64,000 nt of DNA from 38-11 sp964539975 (lineage in GTDB: Bacteria; Bacillota; Clostridia; Tissierellales; Dethiosulfatibacteraceae), in assembly GCA_964539975.1 (NCBI GenBank), contig CAZIKK010000005.1, positions 1-64,000 on the forward strand, in the 5' to 3' direction. The translations under genes and the position numbers were made by a program. The notes under the pieces were generated by a model. It saw only the letters and a list, made by a program, of their open reading frames with translations, did not search any database and was not told the DNA's origin. Position 1 is the first letter of the stretch, and each line of letters opens with the position of its first letter. This document shows positions 23,728 through 31,037 of this stretch, one piece after another.

Positions 23728-24897
23728 CTAATAATATATTCTAGTCACTTGTTTCCCGCATTTTTCCAACTCTGCAATCAAACTTTCAAGTATTTTGAAT
23801 TTAATGTTGTAGGTCATGGGAAAATCAGGATTTTGATGGGCTGGATTTACCGCTTTCCCAATATGTAAATAGACATGGGTGCACTCTTCCATCAGTACTT
23901 TTGTCAACAAATCCACTCCATTGTACTGATAAGAGGTGTTTTCATATCCATACGCATCCATATTGTAATACCGAATGCGATCCAAGACTTTGCCCAATGT
24001 CAACACCCCTTCAGTTACTAGATCAAATCCTTCTATATAAGCGATGGGTGGGATGTCTCGTTGAATGGTGTCGTTATCCACTTCTATCTCTCTTTTTAGC
24101 TCTCTTGAAGCGATGATAGCCGTCGTGCCTCCACAGATCACTTTCTTTCGCCCATTATTTTCCGTCATCTTTTCAGTGAACTTTTTATCCAACCTCACAT
24201 CTTCAGGAGGCCCTGTGAACAAATCCACTTCTTTCGGACGAGTAGCCTTGATGGTTAGAATAGTCGTATCATCACCAGGCGTTCCGTTGTAGAGGTTGTT
24301 ACACACTCCTAAAAAATTGCCATTCAATTGACTGGCTGTTTTATTAACCACATGAAGATTCTTAAGGTATTCATTAATATCCTCCCAAGCCCATCCCAGA
24401 TTCAACATGGCTCCTACTCCGGCATGAACAGCGCCATCGCTGACAACAGACAACATATCCCCTTCTTGAAGCTGGATGTGGCTTTCTAATATTTTCTTTT
24501 CAGACAGTTTGATTTCCTTTCTTTGCAAAGGAACGTTTCTGCCATGACGATAAAAAAACAGAGCTGGATTGTCACATTCAGCAATATAAGCATGTTGACA
24601 GTCATCAATGATGACAATGGTAAACGTTGAATACGCCAATTGCCTCACTTGGCATTTAGGTAGGGTGTTGAGAATGGTCTCTACGGTATCTCGTAAACTA
24701 GCTCCATTCTTCAACATGGTTGTTGCTATTTTGGATGTCAGTGTGGCAAGTATATTGGCTTTCACACCACTCCCCAATCCGTCCGACAAAACCAAAACCG
24801 TTTTCCCTTGTGCTGTAACAATCTCAACATGATCTCCGCATAATTCTTCTCCCTGTTTGTTTAAGGATTTATGATTGATGTCTAAATACAACGTCAT
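23728..24897 (-). CDS. SpoIIE/PP2C-family phosphatase with extra C-terminal domain
   Basis: A 389-residue protein. Residues 1-220 form a SpoIIE-like serine phosphatase with VLSDGLGSGVKANILA (metal aspartate 39), SVVSDGAVHAG near 147 and GTPGDDTTILTI near 205. Residues 225-389 form a second domain I do not recognise (KKVICGGTTAIIASRELKR, YEGFDLVTEGVLTLGKVLDRI). It is found adjacent to sensory [FeFe] hydrogenases, and that context holds here: its start overlaps the end of the sensory hydrogenase gene by 4 nt. Probable role: output enzyme of a hydrogen or redox signal, dephosphorylating an anti-anti-sigma-like or other serine phosphoprotein (inference). Confidence 0.85.
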   Translation of the reverse strand: MTLYLDINHKSLNKQGEELCGDHVEIVTAQGKTVLVLSDGLGSGVKANILATLTSKIATTMLKNGASLRDTVETILNTLPKCQVRQLAYSTFTIVIIDDCQHAYIAECDNPALFFYRHGRNVPLQRKEIKLSEKKILESHIQLQEGDMLSVVSDGAVHAGVGAMLNLGWAWEDINEYLKNLHVVNKTASQLNGNFLGVCNNLYNGTPGDDTTILTIKATRPKEVDLFTGPPEDVRLDKKFTEKMTENNGRKKVICGGTTAIIASRELKREIEVDNDTIQRDIPPIAYIEGFDLVTEGVLTLGKVLDRIRYYNMDAYGYENTSYQYNGVDLLTKVLMEECTHVYLHIGKAVNPAHQNPDFPMTYNIKFKILESLIAELEKCGKQVTRIYY

Positions 24898-26630
24898 TTG
24901 AACTCTCCCTCTTCTCCCTCAACAATTTCCTTTAAATTCAGCAATGCAATCTTTGCCTCAGCAGTTGTTTCTCCCAACAATCCCGCAATCTCTTGCGCCA
25001 CTCGCATTTGTCTATCGATAACCGCTGAAACTGTATGCAAAGTGTTTTGCTTCAATTGATAATAGTCTTCGTTTCTTTTTTCAAAATCTGTCACATTTGA
25101 AAAAAGTCCTAGGACCAATTTGTGTTCTTCAATATAGATCAAATATTCTATCAATTTAAGATTGTATTGTGTTAATTGTATTTTTTTTCCTATGATGTCT
25201 TTCTTGCTGTTGATTACTTCCTCAAAATCATCTTTCGCCATTATTTGCTCGATAGACTTGCCTTTCATCTTTGAAATTGGCACATGGAAAATCTTTTCAC
25301 CTAATGGGTTCATATCTACAATACTCATGTTTTCATCCAACAAAATGAGGATATTGGGAGATACTTCAAAGATGACATTGGATAAGCGTTCTGCTTTCAT
25401 TCGCATATTTGGTATGCACATCTCCAAGTGTGAAATGCCCTCCAAAACTGCTTTGGCTTTCTCACGACAACTATCATAACCACATGCGCCACAATTTAAC
25501 TCATCTTCTTTAGAGTGTTTCGCCATTTTGCTCAAAACTTGACTGATCTGCACTTCATTAAATTCAGGGTACTGGTAACTCTCTCCGCTAAACTCGCGGC
25601 TGTAAAGAGGTTTCTCCAGATGCATCAAGAGTGTTTCGTGATAGGTTTTCTTCGAGGGCTTCTCCTTCTTCAATTCTTGATGCAATCGAATTTTTCGCTC
25701 AAAAAGACTGCCTGCATGTTCAGGAATGGCTGGCCCTCCTAAGCATGCACCATGACATATATTGGCCTCTATGCATAATTGTTGAAGCCCTCTCGAACGG
25801 ATAGTTTCAAAAAGTGTCATGCACTCTGTAAACCCATGTACCGCCAAAACTGATTTGCCTCTTGTTTTTGCGACTTCTTTAATACCGGGTAGAATGCCAC
25901 CATCCCTTGGGTATTTACTGCCCATTTGATCAGCATAAGCCGCTGGATGTCTTGCCACAAATTCATCCAAGCTCTTATGCTTCTCTTCCAGCCAATGATC
26001 TAACTCCTCAAAAGAAATAACCGCATCTATTGCCTCTTGATTGGAGGGCACAGAGGCTTCGTGTTTTTTGGATATGCAAGGCCCTAAAAAAACCACAAAA
26101 GCATCTTTCCCATAGTGTTCTTTCATAAGCCTAGCATGCAAGACCATAGGAGAGTCTACTGGTATCAAATACTCTGACAGTTCTGGGTAATAAGTCTTGA
26201 TCATAAGATTTACAGAAGGACAACATGAGGTGATGTAGTTTTGTTGATCCTGTTGAGACATATACTCACTGAACAATTTGCTCACCAGTTGCGCTGCCAC
26301 ACCTGTTTCCTCAACCGCTTCAACTCCCAATCCATACAAAGCTCCTATCAGCTTTTCAGGCTCCTCGTAAATACCTTTATAAGACGGTGCCACACTCACA
26401 ACAACGCGCTTATCCTTTAAAGCTTCTTCAAAGCAATTCAAATCCGTGTGAATATTCCTAGCATTTTGTGGACAAACCAAAAAACACTTACCACAAGCGA
26501 TACACTTTTCATCAATTATCTCGGCCTGATCGTCAACGATTCGTATGGCCTTAACCGGACAATTCCGGACACATTTGTAGCAATTCTTGCAGTTTGCTGG
26601 GTAAAAATCAAGCACCTTCACTTTGTTCAC
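24894..26630 (-). CDS. Sensory [FeFe]-hydrogenase with Fe-S and PAS domains
   Basis: A 578-residue protein. Domains in order: 2x[4Fe-4S] ferredoxin (CKNCYKCVRNCP, CIACGKCFLVCP; residues 14-53); H-cluster domain with TSCCPSV at 134-140, GPCISKK at 183-189 and CHGACLGG at 292-299; a short Fe-S domain with cysteines 380, 383, 388 and 405; and a PAS domain (about 415-520) with a C-terminal helical tail. This is the layout of the putative H2-sensing group C proteins that pair with PP2C phosphatases. GTG start at 26630, overlapping the upstream gene by 23 nt. No kinase or cyclase output domain, so the partner phosphatase is the likely output. Confidence 0.88.
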   Translation of the reverse strand: MNKVKVLDFYPANCKNCYKCVRNCPVKAIRIVDDQAEIIDEKCIACGKCFLVCPQNARNIHTDLNCFEEALKDKRVVVSVAPSYKGIYEEPEKLIGALYGLGVEAVEETGVAAQLVSKLFSEYMSQQDQQNYITSCCPSVNLMIKTYYPELSEYLIPVDSPMVLHARLMKEHYGKDAFVVFLGPCISKKHEASVPSNQEAIDAVISFEELDHWLEEKHKSLDEFVARHPAAYADQMGSKYPRDGGILPGIKEVAKTRGKSVLAVHGFTECMTLFETIRSRGLQQLCIEANICHGACLGGPAIPEHAGSLFERKIRLHQELKKEKPSKKTYHETLLMHLEKPLYSREFSGESYQYPEFNEVQISQVLSKMAKHSKEDELNCGACGYDSCREKAKAVLEGISHLEMCIPNMRMKAERLSNVIFEVSPNILILLDENMSIVDMNPLGEKIFHVPISKMKGKSIEQIMAKDDFEEVINSKKDIIGKKIQLTQYNLKLIEYLIYIEEHKLVLGLFSNVTDFEKRNEDYYQLKQNTLHTVSAVIDRQMRVAQEIAGLLGETTAEAKIALLNLKEIVEGEEGEFK

Positions 26631-26865
26631 CCCTGTTGAGTTGCTGGTTTAAAAGCATGACCGCTGTGTCGGGAGTCATGGAATAAATTTCATCTTCTAT
26701 TTTGACAGAAACAGCCTTTGTGCATTTTCCTAGGCAAAAAGACGCTTTAACAGTGTATTCATTCTTCAAATGGTTGGATTCAATCCAGCCTTTGATGCCA
26801 TCGATGACATCATAAGATCCTTTTAAATGGCAGGCACTGCCCACGCAAACATAAATATTTTTCAT
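26608..26865 (-). CDS. Thioredoxin-like [2Fe-2S] ferredoxin
   Basis: An 85-residue protein with the fold and cysteine pattern of NuoE/HndA-type [2Fe-2S] domains: CVGSACHLKGS at residues 5-15 and CLGKC near 44-48. The start ATG 26865 (MKNIYVCVGS) follows AAAAGGAGTT; a longer frame to 26919 would start before the -10 box region and is rejected. First gene of the operon with the sensory hydrogenase, phosphatase and group B hydrogenase, so it likely passes electrons to or from those hydrogenases. Confidence 0.88.
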   Translation of the reverse strand: MKNIYVCVGSACHLKGSYDVIDGIKGWIESNHLKNEYTVKASFCLGKCTKAVSVKIEDEIYSMTPDTAVMLLNQQLNRGEQSEGA

Positions 26866-26890
26866 CACAATCAACTCCTTTTCAATGATG

Positions 26891-26919
26891 AGTATACAAT
26901 GTGCAATCACCAAAGTCAA
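26891..26919 (-). promoter_or_regulatory. Predicted sigma-A promoter of hydrogenase-sensor operon
   Basis: On the minus strand TTGACT (26914-26919) is followed by 17 nt and TATACT (26891-26896), 25 bp before the [2Fe-2S] gene. It is the clear promoter for the four-gene operon. Confidence 0.8.
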
Positions 26920-26925
26920 TCATTA

Positions 26926-26943
26926 TTGTTAATTATTTAACTT
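26926..26943. promoter_or_regulatory. Rex-like redox operator
   Basis: TTGTTAATTATTTAACTT matches the Rex consensus TTGTTAA-N4-TTAACAA at 12 of 14 fixed positions and sits 6 bp upstream of the -35 box of the hydrogenase operon. Rex represses fermentation and hydrogenase genes in clostridia when NADH/NAD+ is low. The rex gene itself is not in the window. Confidence 0.6.
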
Positions 26944-26956
26944 GATTTAGTCCTTT

Positions 26957-26979
26957 TTTTCCCGCTTTTAGCGGGAAAA
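26957..26979. repeat. Perfect inverted repeat upstream of hydrogenase operon
   Basis: TTTTCCCGC and GCGGGAAAA form a 9-bp perfect inverted repeat across a TTTTA loop. On neither strand is the stem followed by a T run, so it is not a normal terminator; it may be a protein site or a weak terminator of the EamA gene. Confidence 0.6.
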
Positions 26980-27049
26980 TAGCCATAAAGTATGTATTGT
27001 TCAATTGATTGACTGTTTATGCGTTATATTTTTAACGTTTTGTGGTTAC

Positions 27050-27937
27050 TTAAGTCTTCTGCTTTCGAAATAGCATCACGGATCCAAGAATCATCAAGCC
27101 ACTAATAATATTCAGCTTGAATAATGATTCCTTTAAAAAAACAACTGCGAAAACTGTTGAAAACACAGGCACTAAATTGATAAAAAGCGCCGTCTTGCCC
27201 GCACCCATTTCTTGAATTGCCATTTGTTGAATGGTATATCCTAGAACAGAGGGAAATACAGCCATATACAACACGGCTAAAAAGGGCATCCATCCAACTT
27301 CTCCATAATTTAGTCCTATCAGCTCCGGCAAAGCAAACGGCAACAATATTAAGGCCGAAAACAGAAAAGTGTAACTGGTTAACTTCAAAGGTGTGAAGTA
27401 GGGCAATATTTTTTTTACAACAATACTATAAGCTGCCCAAAGACTTGATCCTAACAACATGAACAAATCCCCAATATTCAGATCAAACTGTAATATCCGT
27501 TTTATGTCCCAATTGGAAAGGGTTAGAGTAACGCCAATGAAAGCTATGAGAATCAAAGAAATCTTCCTCCAAGATAGCTTTTCCTTCAAAAATACAGCCG
27601 CTAGAATAGCCGTGACTAGAGGGTTCACTCCGTTGATGATGGAAGCCTTCGAGGCTTCTGTGTAGCGAAGGGCATAGAAAAAAAACACATGATACCCAAT
27701 CATGCCAACAATAGACGCTGCCATTGCGTATTTTATCCGTTCTCTTTCAATTTTCCAATTGGATCTTTCAACGATTATCATTCCTGGAAAAATAATCAAG
27801 GCAGACAAAGCCATCCTCAGAAAAGTCAACAAGATAGGACTTAACACATTGACACCCATTTTTCCCGTAATAAATGCACCTGCCCAAAAAACGGTTCCCA
27901 TCAACATCAGTGCTGTCATTCGTGTTTCTTTACTCAT
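27050..27937 (-). CDS. EamA-family (drug/metabolite) transporter
   Basis: A 295-residue membrane protein with ten predicted helices arranged as two EamA repeats (about 7-140 and 155-292). Family features include WAGAFITGKMGV near 18, YTEASKASIINGVNPLVTAILAAVFLKEKLSWRKI in the first repeat and NLVPVFSTVFAVVFLKESL in the second. The start is ATG 27937 with GAGAGG upstream; the longer frame to 27973 runs into the hairpin after rpsR. It probably exports a metabolite or amino acid; substrate unknown. Confidence 0.85.
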   Translation of the reverse strand: MSKETRMTALMLMGTVFWAGAFITGKMGVNVLSPILLTFLRMALSALIIFPGMIIVERSNWKIERERIKYAMAASIVGMIGYHVFFFYALRYTEASKASIINGVNPLVTAILAAVFLKEKLSWRKISLILIAFIGVTLTLSNWDIKRILQFDLNIGDLFMLLGSSLWAAYSIVVKKILPYFTPLKLTSYTFLFSALILLPFALPELIGLNYGEVGWMPFLAVLYMAVFPSVLGYTIQQMAIQEMGAGKTALFINLVPVFSTVFAVVFLKESLFKLNIISGLMILGSVMLFRKQKT

Positions 27938-27959
27938 CCACAACCTCTCATCATAATAG

Positions 27960-27985
27960 AAAGCCGCTTGCAAGCGGCTTTTTTT
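27960..27985 (-). terminator. Terminator of the rpsF-ssb-rpsR operon
   Basis: A perfect stem without spare bases (AAGCCGCTTG / CAAGCGGCTT) overlaps the rpsR stop. On the minus strand it is followed by a T-rich stretch, and on the plus strand by seven T residues, so it can stop transcription both ways. Confidence 0.75.
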
Positions 27986-28220
27986 AATCTATTGAATATG
28001 GCAACAAAGCAATGCTCCTAGCTCTTTTTATGGCTGAAGTCACCATTCTTTGATGTTTTGCACATGTTCCGGTAATTCTTTTAGGTAATATTTTACCCCT
28101 TTCAGTTGTGTACTTTCTCAATTTATTCACATCTTTATAGTCTATGAAATCAATCTTATCTTTGCAAAAGTTACATACTTTCTTGCGGGGTCTTCTTCTT
28201 TTGTTATTCATTGCAGACAT
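27984..28220 (-). CDS. rpsR: 30S ribosomal protein S18, zinc-type
   Basis: A 78-residue S18 with RRPRKKVCNFCKDKIDFIDYKDVNKL (about 8-33) and KILPKRITGTCAKHQRMVTSAIKRAR (about 43-69). The CxxC pair at 16 and 19 plus the later cysteine make it the cysteine-rich (zinc-binding) form rather than the zinc-free one. It sits on the small-subunit platform with S6. AAAGGAGG precedes the ATG. Third gene of the classical rpsF-ssb-rpsR operon. Confidence 0.96.
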   Translation of the reverse strand: MSAMNNKRRRPRKKVCNFCKDKIDFIDYKDVNKLRKYTTERGKILPKRITGTCAKHQRMVTSAIKRARSIALLPYSID

Positions 28221-28234
28221 TTTCCGAACCTCCT

Positions 28235-28690
28235 TTAGAATGGAATATCGTCATCGTCAGTGGGTTGAAAAATATCATCTTCTGAAAAATCTGGAAAACC
28301 ATCGTTGCTATCATGAGATTTTGACGATTTATTCCCTGACGTATTCTTGTCCCCCCAGTCGATGAACTCAACTTTACTGGCTAACACTTCTGTAATATAC
28401 TTTCTTTCACCTGAATTTGATGTATACGATCTGGTTTGTATTCTTCCGGCAACTGCCGTCATTCTACCCTTAGCAAGGTAATTGGCGCAAGTCTCGGCAA
28501 TTCTTCCAAACACAACAATAGGAATGAAATCTGCTGTAGGTTTTCCTTGCGCTGCAAATTCAGCTTTTTTGTCCTTAGACAAGTCTTTGTCTACAGCCAA
28601 AGTGAAGTTCGTAACCGCCATTCCATTAGACGGGATGAATTTCAGCTCTGGGTCTCTTGCTAATCTTCCAATTAGTACCACATTATTCAT
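28235..28690 (-). CDS. ssb: Single-stranded DNA-binding protein
   Basis: A 151-residue SSB. The OB-fold covers residues 1-105, with MNNVVLIGRLARDPELKFIPSNG at the start and RTYTS-like TRSYTSNSGERKYITEVLASKVEFID near 85. A flexible linker leads to the acidic tip DDDDIPF, the partner-docking end. GGGGATG precedes the ATG. It is placed between rpsF and rpsR as in most Firmicutes. Confidence 0.96.
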   Translation of the reverse strand: MNNVVLIGRLARDPELKFIPSNGMAVTNFTLAVDKDLSKDKKAEFAAQGKPTADFIPIVVFGRIAETCANYLAKGRMTAVAGRIQTRSYTSNSGERKYITEVLASKVEFIDWGDKNTSGNKSSKSHDSNDGFPDFSEDDIFQPTDDDDIPF

Positions 28691-28703
28691 AATACATCCC
28701 CTA

Positions 28704-28991
28704 TTATTTTTCGTCTTTCACAATCATGTGTCTTAACATTTTTTCGTTAATCCTACAAACTCGGTCTAGTTCTTTGATTGTCTCTGAATCAGCTGTAAAG
28801 TTCATCAATGTGTAGTAACCTTCTTTGGTCTTTTTGATTTCATAGGCCAGTCTTCTTTGACCCCATTCATCAACTTTCTCCAAAGTGCCATTGTAACTTG
28901 TAATAATGCCTTTCAGTTTCTCAATTTCTCCGTTCCTAACTTCTTCTTCAAGATTAGGATAGAAAACAAACACGCCTTCGTATTTTTTCAA
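28704..28991 (-). CDS. rpsF: 30S ribosomal protein S6
   Basis: A 95-residue S6: KKYEGVFVFYPNLEEEVRNGEIEKLKGII, then WGQRRLAYEIKKTKEGYYTLMNFTAD and the C-terminal DRVCRINEKMLRHMIVK. I choose TTG at 28991 as start because it lies six bases after AAAGGAGGTG; a GTG at 29000 falls within the ribosome site. It forms a heterodimer with S18, whose gene closes the operon. First gene of rpsF-ssb-rpsR. Confidence 0.94.
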   Translation of the reverse strand: MKKYEGVFVFYPNLEEEVRNGEIEKLKGIITSYNGTLEKVDEWGQRRLAYEIKKTKEGYYTLMNFTADSETIKELDRVCRINEKMLRHMIVKDEK

Positions 28992-29017
28992 TGGTTTCAC
29001 CTCCTTTTGGACTTCAG

Positions 29018-29080
29018 GCTCTAATTAAAGAGCAAGGATATAAGCTTTAATATTATAACACCCATGTCTATATATAGCAA
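29018..29080 (-). promoter_or_regulatory. rpsF promoter and leader hairpin
   Basis: Minus-strand TTGCTA (29075-29080), a 17-nt spacer and TATAAT (29052-29057) form the promoter. The leader holds a small GCTCT/AGAGC hairpin (29018-29033) just before the ribosome site. S6:S18 autoregulation through such a leader is known in bacteria; I cannot confirm the exact motif here. Confidence 0.6.
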
Positions 29081-29096
29081 GCCAAATATTTGATCT

Positions 29097-29267
29097 TCAT
29101 GGTTGGAAGAACTTTGGTTTTTTCACTAAATAAACGGCTTTCTGGTGACAATAATCGCATTTACCATCTTTGCACACTGCCATTTCTGGCGCACAAGACT
29201 GTTCATTGACAAAATCATCTAGCGCCATATCTACATGCTCTAAACATGCTTTTTTCTCAATTTCCAT
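29097..29267 (-). CDS. CxxH/CxxC small zinc-binding-type protein (BA_5709 family)
   Basis: A 56-residue protein with CLEHVDMALDDFVNEQ at residues 8-23 and CDYCHQKAVYLV at 37-48. This is the pattern of the CxxH/CxxC protein family (BA_5709 type), small putative zinc proteins found in Firmicutes close to yycJ, htrA and rlmH. That neighbourhood holds here, supporting the call. The start ATG at 29267 overlaps the end of the flavodoxin gene by 11 bp; GGAAGAAAAG lies upstream. Function unknown. Confidence 0.8.
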   Translation of the reverse strand: MEIEKKACLEHVDMALDDFVNEQSCAPEMAVCKDGKCDYCHQKAVYLVKKPKFFQP

Positions 29268-29754
29268 TCTTTTCTTCCTTATCCAGAATCACTCGAATCC
29301 GATCAGCAAAGTCTTCTAAAAAATGATGAAAGACCTCATATCCAATATCTTCATTCTGCAAAGTCAACTCCGCCACCGTTTTCGGCATAATCCCATAAAA
29401 CCGTTGTTTGGATTCCTTGGTGATTGGCTTTCTATCATACAAGATAAACCCGTAGTGCTTCATTTCTTTAATGTTTTGATTGATGTAAGCTTTCACAGCA
29501 AAGGGAGGTTTTCCTCCCCAAACAGGAGACACAACCACAACCACGGTATAGTCTTTAGGGTCTTCATGGTATTTGATCATGACTCTCTTGCCAATATAAT
29601 AGTCCCAAAATATTCTGAACCGCCCAAGCTTTCCTTGATACTTATCACTATCTTCTATGGCATCCACTTTGCCATGCAGTTTCGTTGCTATTTCACTGGC
29701 TATTTTCTTGCCACTGTCATGCCTTGCGTAACATGCAACCAACACATCTCTCAT
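29257..29754 (-). CDS. Flavodoxin-family protein
   Basis: A 165-residue protein with a flavodoxin-like fold: VACYARHDSGKKIASEIATKL at the phosphate-loop position (residues 5-25) and VVVVSPVWGGKPPFAVKAYI (about 71-90), the usual isoalloxazine-side loop. The phosphate-loop residues are unusual (YARHDSGK rather than T/SxTGxT), so FMN binding is likely but not certain. It lies 17 bp after htrA and overlaps the small CxxH/CxxC gene. A flavin-dependent redox role is inferred. Confidence 0.75.
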   Translation of the reverse strand: MRDVLVACYARHDSGKKIASEIATKLHGKVDAIEDSDKYQGKLGRFRIFWDYYIGKRVMIKYHEDPKDYTVVVVVSPVWGGKPPFAVKAYINQNIKEMKHYGFILYDRKPITKESKQRFYGIMPKTVAELTLQNEDIGYEVFHHFLEDFADRIRVILDKEEKNGN

Positions 29755-29771
29755 GATGCCTCCACTGTTTT

Positions 29772-30947
29772 TTAGAAATCATCTGGCTTCTTTTCGAACT
29801 CCATCTCAATTTCAATTGTTTCTCCATCTCTTACAATCGTTAATATTGCGCTATCTCCAGGTTTGTACTTAAAAAGATACCTTTGAATATCTCCCATATC
29901 CTCAATTCGCTCATTGTCCATCTTTTGTATGACATCCCCTGATTGTAAACGCGATTTCTGAGCTGGTGACTCTTTGATAACCTCAACGACAACCACTCCA
30001 TGATCTGCAGACAAGGTCACATTTAGCTGTCTTTCGTACATATTTAATGCAACCCCTCTAATCCCCATATACACATCTGAAACAAAGCCTTCTTCAATGA
30101 TATCCTCGACGATTCCTTTTGCAATATTGATGGGAATGGAGAAACCTAGTCCCTCAGCCGATGTGATTTTAGCCGTGTTGATTCCAATCACTTTCCCTTC
30201 GGCATTTAATAAAGGGCCTCCGCTATTGCCAGGGTTGATGGATGCATTGGTTTGAATCAAAGGTTTCATCACCGTATAGCTATCCAAGGTTATAGAGCGA
30301 TTTAACCCACTGACAATGCCATTGGTTACAGTCCTATCTAATTCAAAACTTAAAGGGTTTCCTATGGCAACAACGGGTTCTCCAATGATGAGTTCATCTG
30401 AATCGCCCAATTCAGCAGCCTTTAATCCTGACTTATCCACTTTAACCACCGCTAGGTCCAATGTGGTGTTCTGCCATAAAACCTGTCCTTCCGCTTCTGA
30501 TCCATCTACAAATTTCACAATAATGGAATCCGCTCTACCATCCGAAACCACATGTGAATTAGTTAGAATAAAGCCATTGCTGTCAACAATAACACCTGAT
30601 CCAATTCCTTCTGTGGTTTGAGGTCCAAAAAAGGCATTGTTATAAGTCTCCTTTGTCACAATACCCACCACAGTGTCCATTGCTTTTTCAGCAACAGCCG
30701 CCGCATAATAGATCTCGCTGTCTGTATTAATAAGAATCTCCCGTGCCGGGGGTGATTCTATTTCTGATTGCTCTATTGTAGGCAAATACGTAGACCTATC
30801 CATCCAGTAATACAAGCCAAAAGCACCCATTAGGACACCAAACAAAGCGCCCGCCAGTCCTGCCAAAAAGACTTTTCGCCCGCTTTTTTCCTTCTTATGT
30901 CGACGATCTGCATCTAAGTCAAAATCATTTCTATCATAATAATCCAT
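29772..30947 (-). CDS. htrA: HtrA-like membrane-anchored serine protease
   Basis: A 391-residue trypsin-like protease with PDZ domain. There is a cytoplasmic basic N-terminus, one membrane helix (about 26-47), then the protease domain with catalytic His132 (LTNSHVV), Asp164 (TTLDLAVVKVD) and Ser242 (NPGNSGGPLL), and a PDZ domain from about 290 (GIRGVALNMYERQL, SPAQKSRLQSGDVIQ). It degrades misfolded proteins outside the membrane. ATG 30947 with AAGGAGGG upstream. It sits at the end of the wal block, as in Bacillus (yycK). Confidence 0.93.
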   Translation of the reverse strand: MDYYDRNDFDLDADRRHKKEKSGRKVFLAGLAGALFGVLMGAFGLYYWMDRSTYLPTIEQSEIESPPAREILINTDSEIYYAAAVAEKAMDTVVGIVTKETYNNAFFGPQTTEGIGSGVIVDSNGFILTNSHVVSDGRADSIIVKFVDGSEAEGQVLWQNTTLDLAVVKVDKSGLKAAELGDSDELIIGEPVVAIGNPLSFELDRTVTNGIVSGLNRSITLDSYTVMKPLIQTNASINPGNSGGPLLNAEGKVIGINTAKITSAEGLGFSIPINIAKGIVEDIIEEGFVSDVYMGIRGVALNMYERQLNVTLSADHGVVVVEVIKESPAQKSRLQSGDVIQKMDNERIEDMGDIQRYLFKYKPGDSAILTIVRDGETIEIEMEFEKKPDDF

Positions 30948-31037
30948 CACATCATCCCTCCTTGAAGGTTATATTTGTGAAACAGCCAGGGTTTCTACTG
31001 TCATCTTATCCGGATTATCTTAATTTAATCTGAATTG

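Noticed and set aside
22261..26865. Electron-bifurcating hydrogenase (HydABC)
   Set aside because: There is a NuoE-like [2Fe-2S] gene but no NuoF-like HydB; the PAS domain and phosphatase fit a sensory system.
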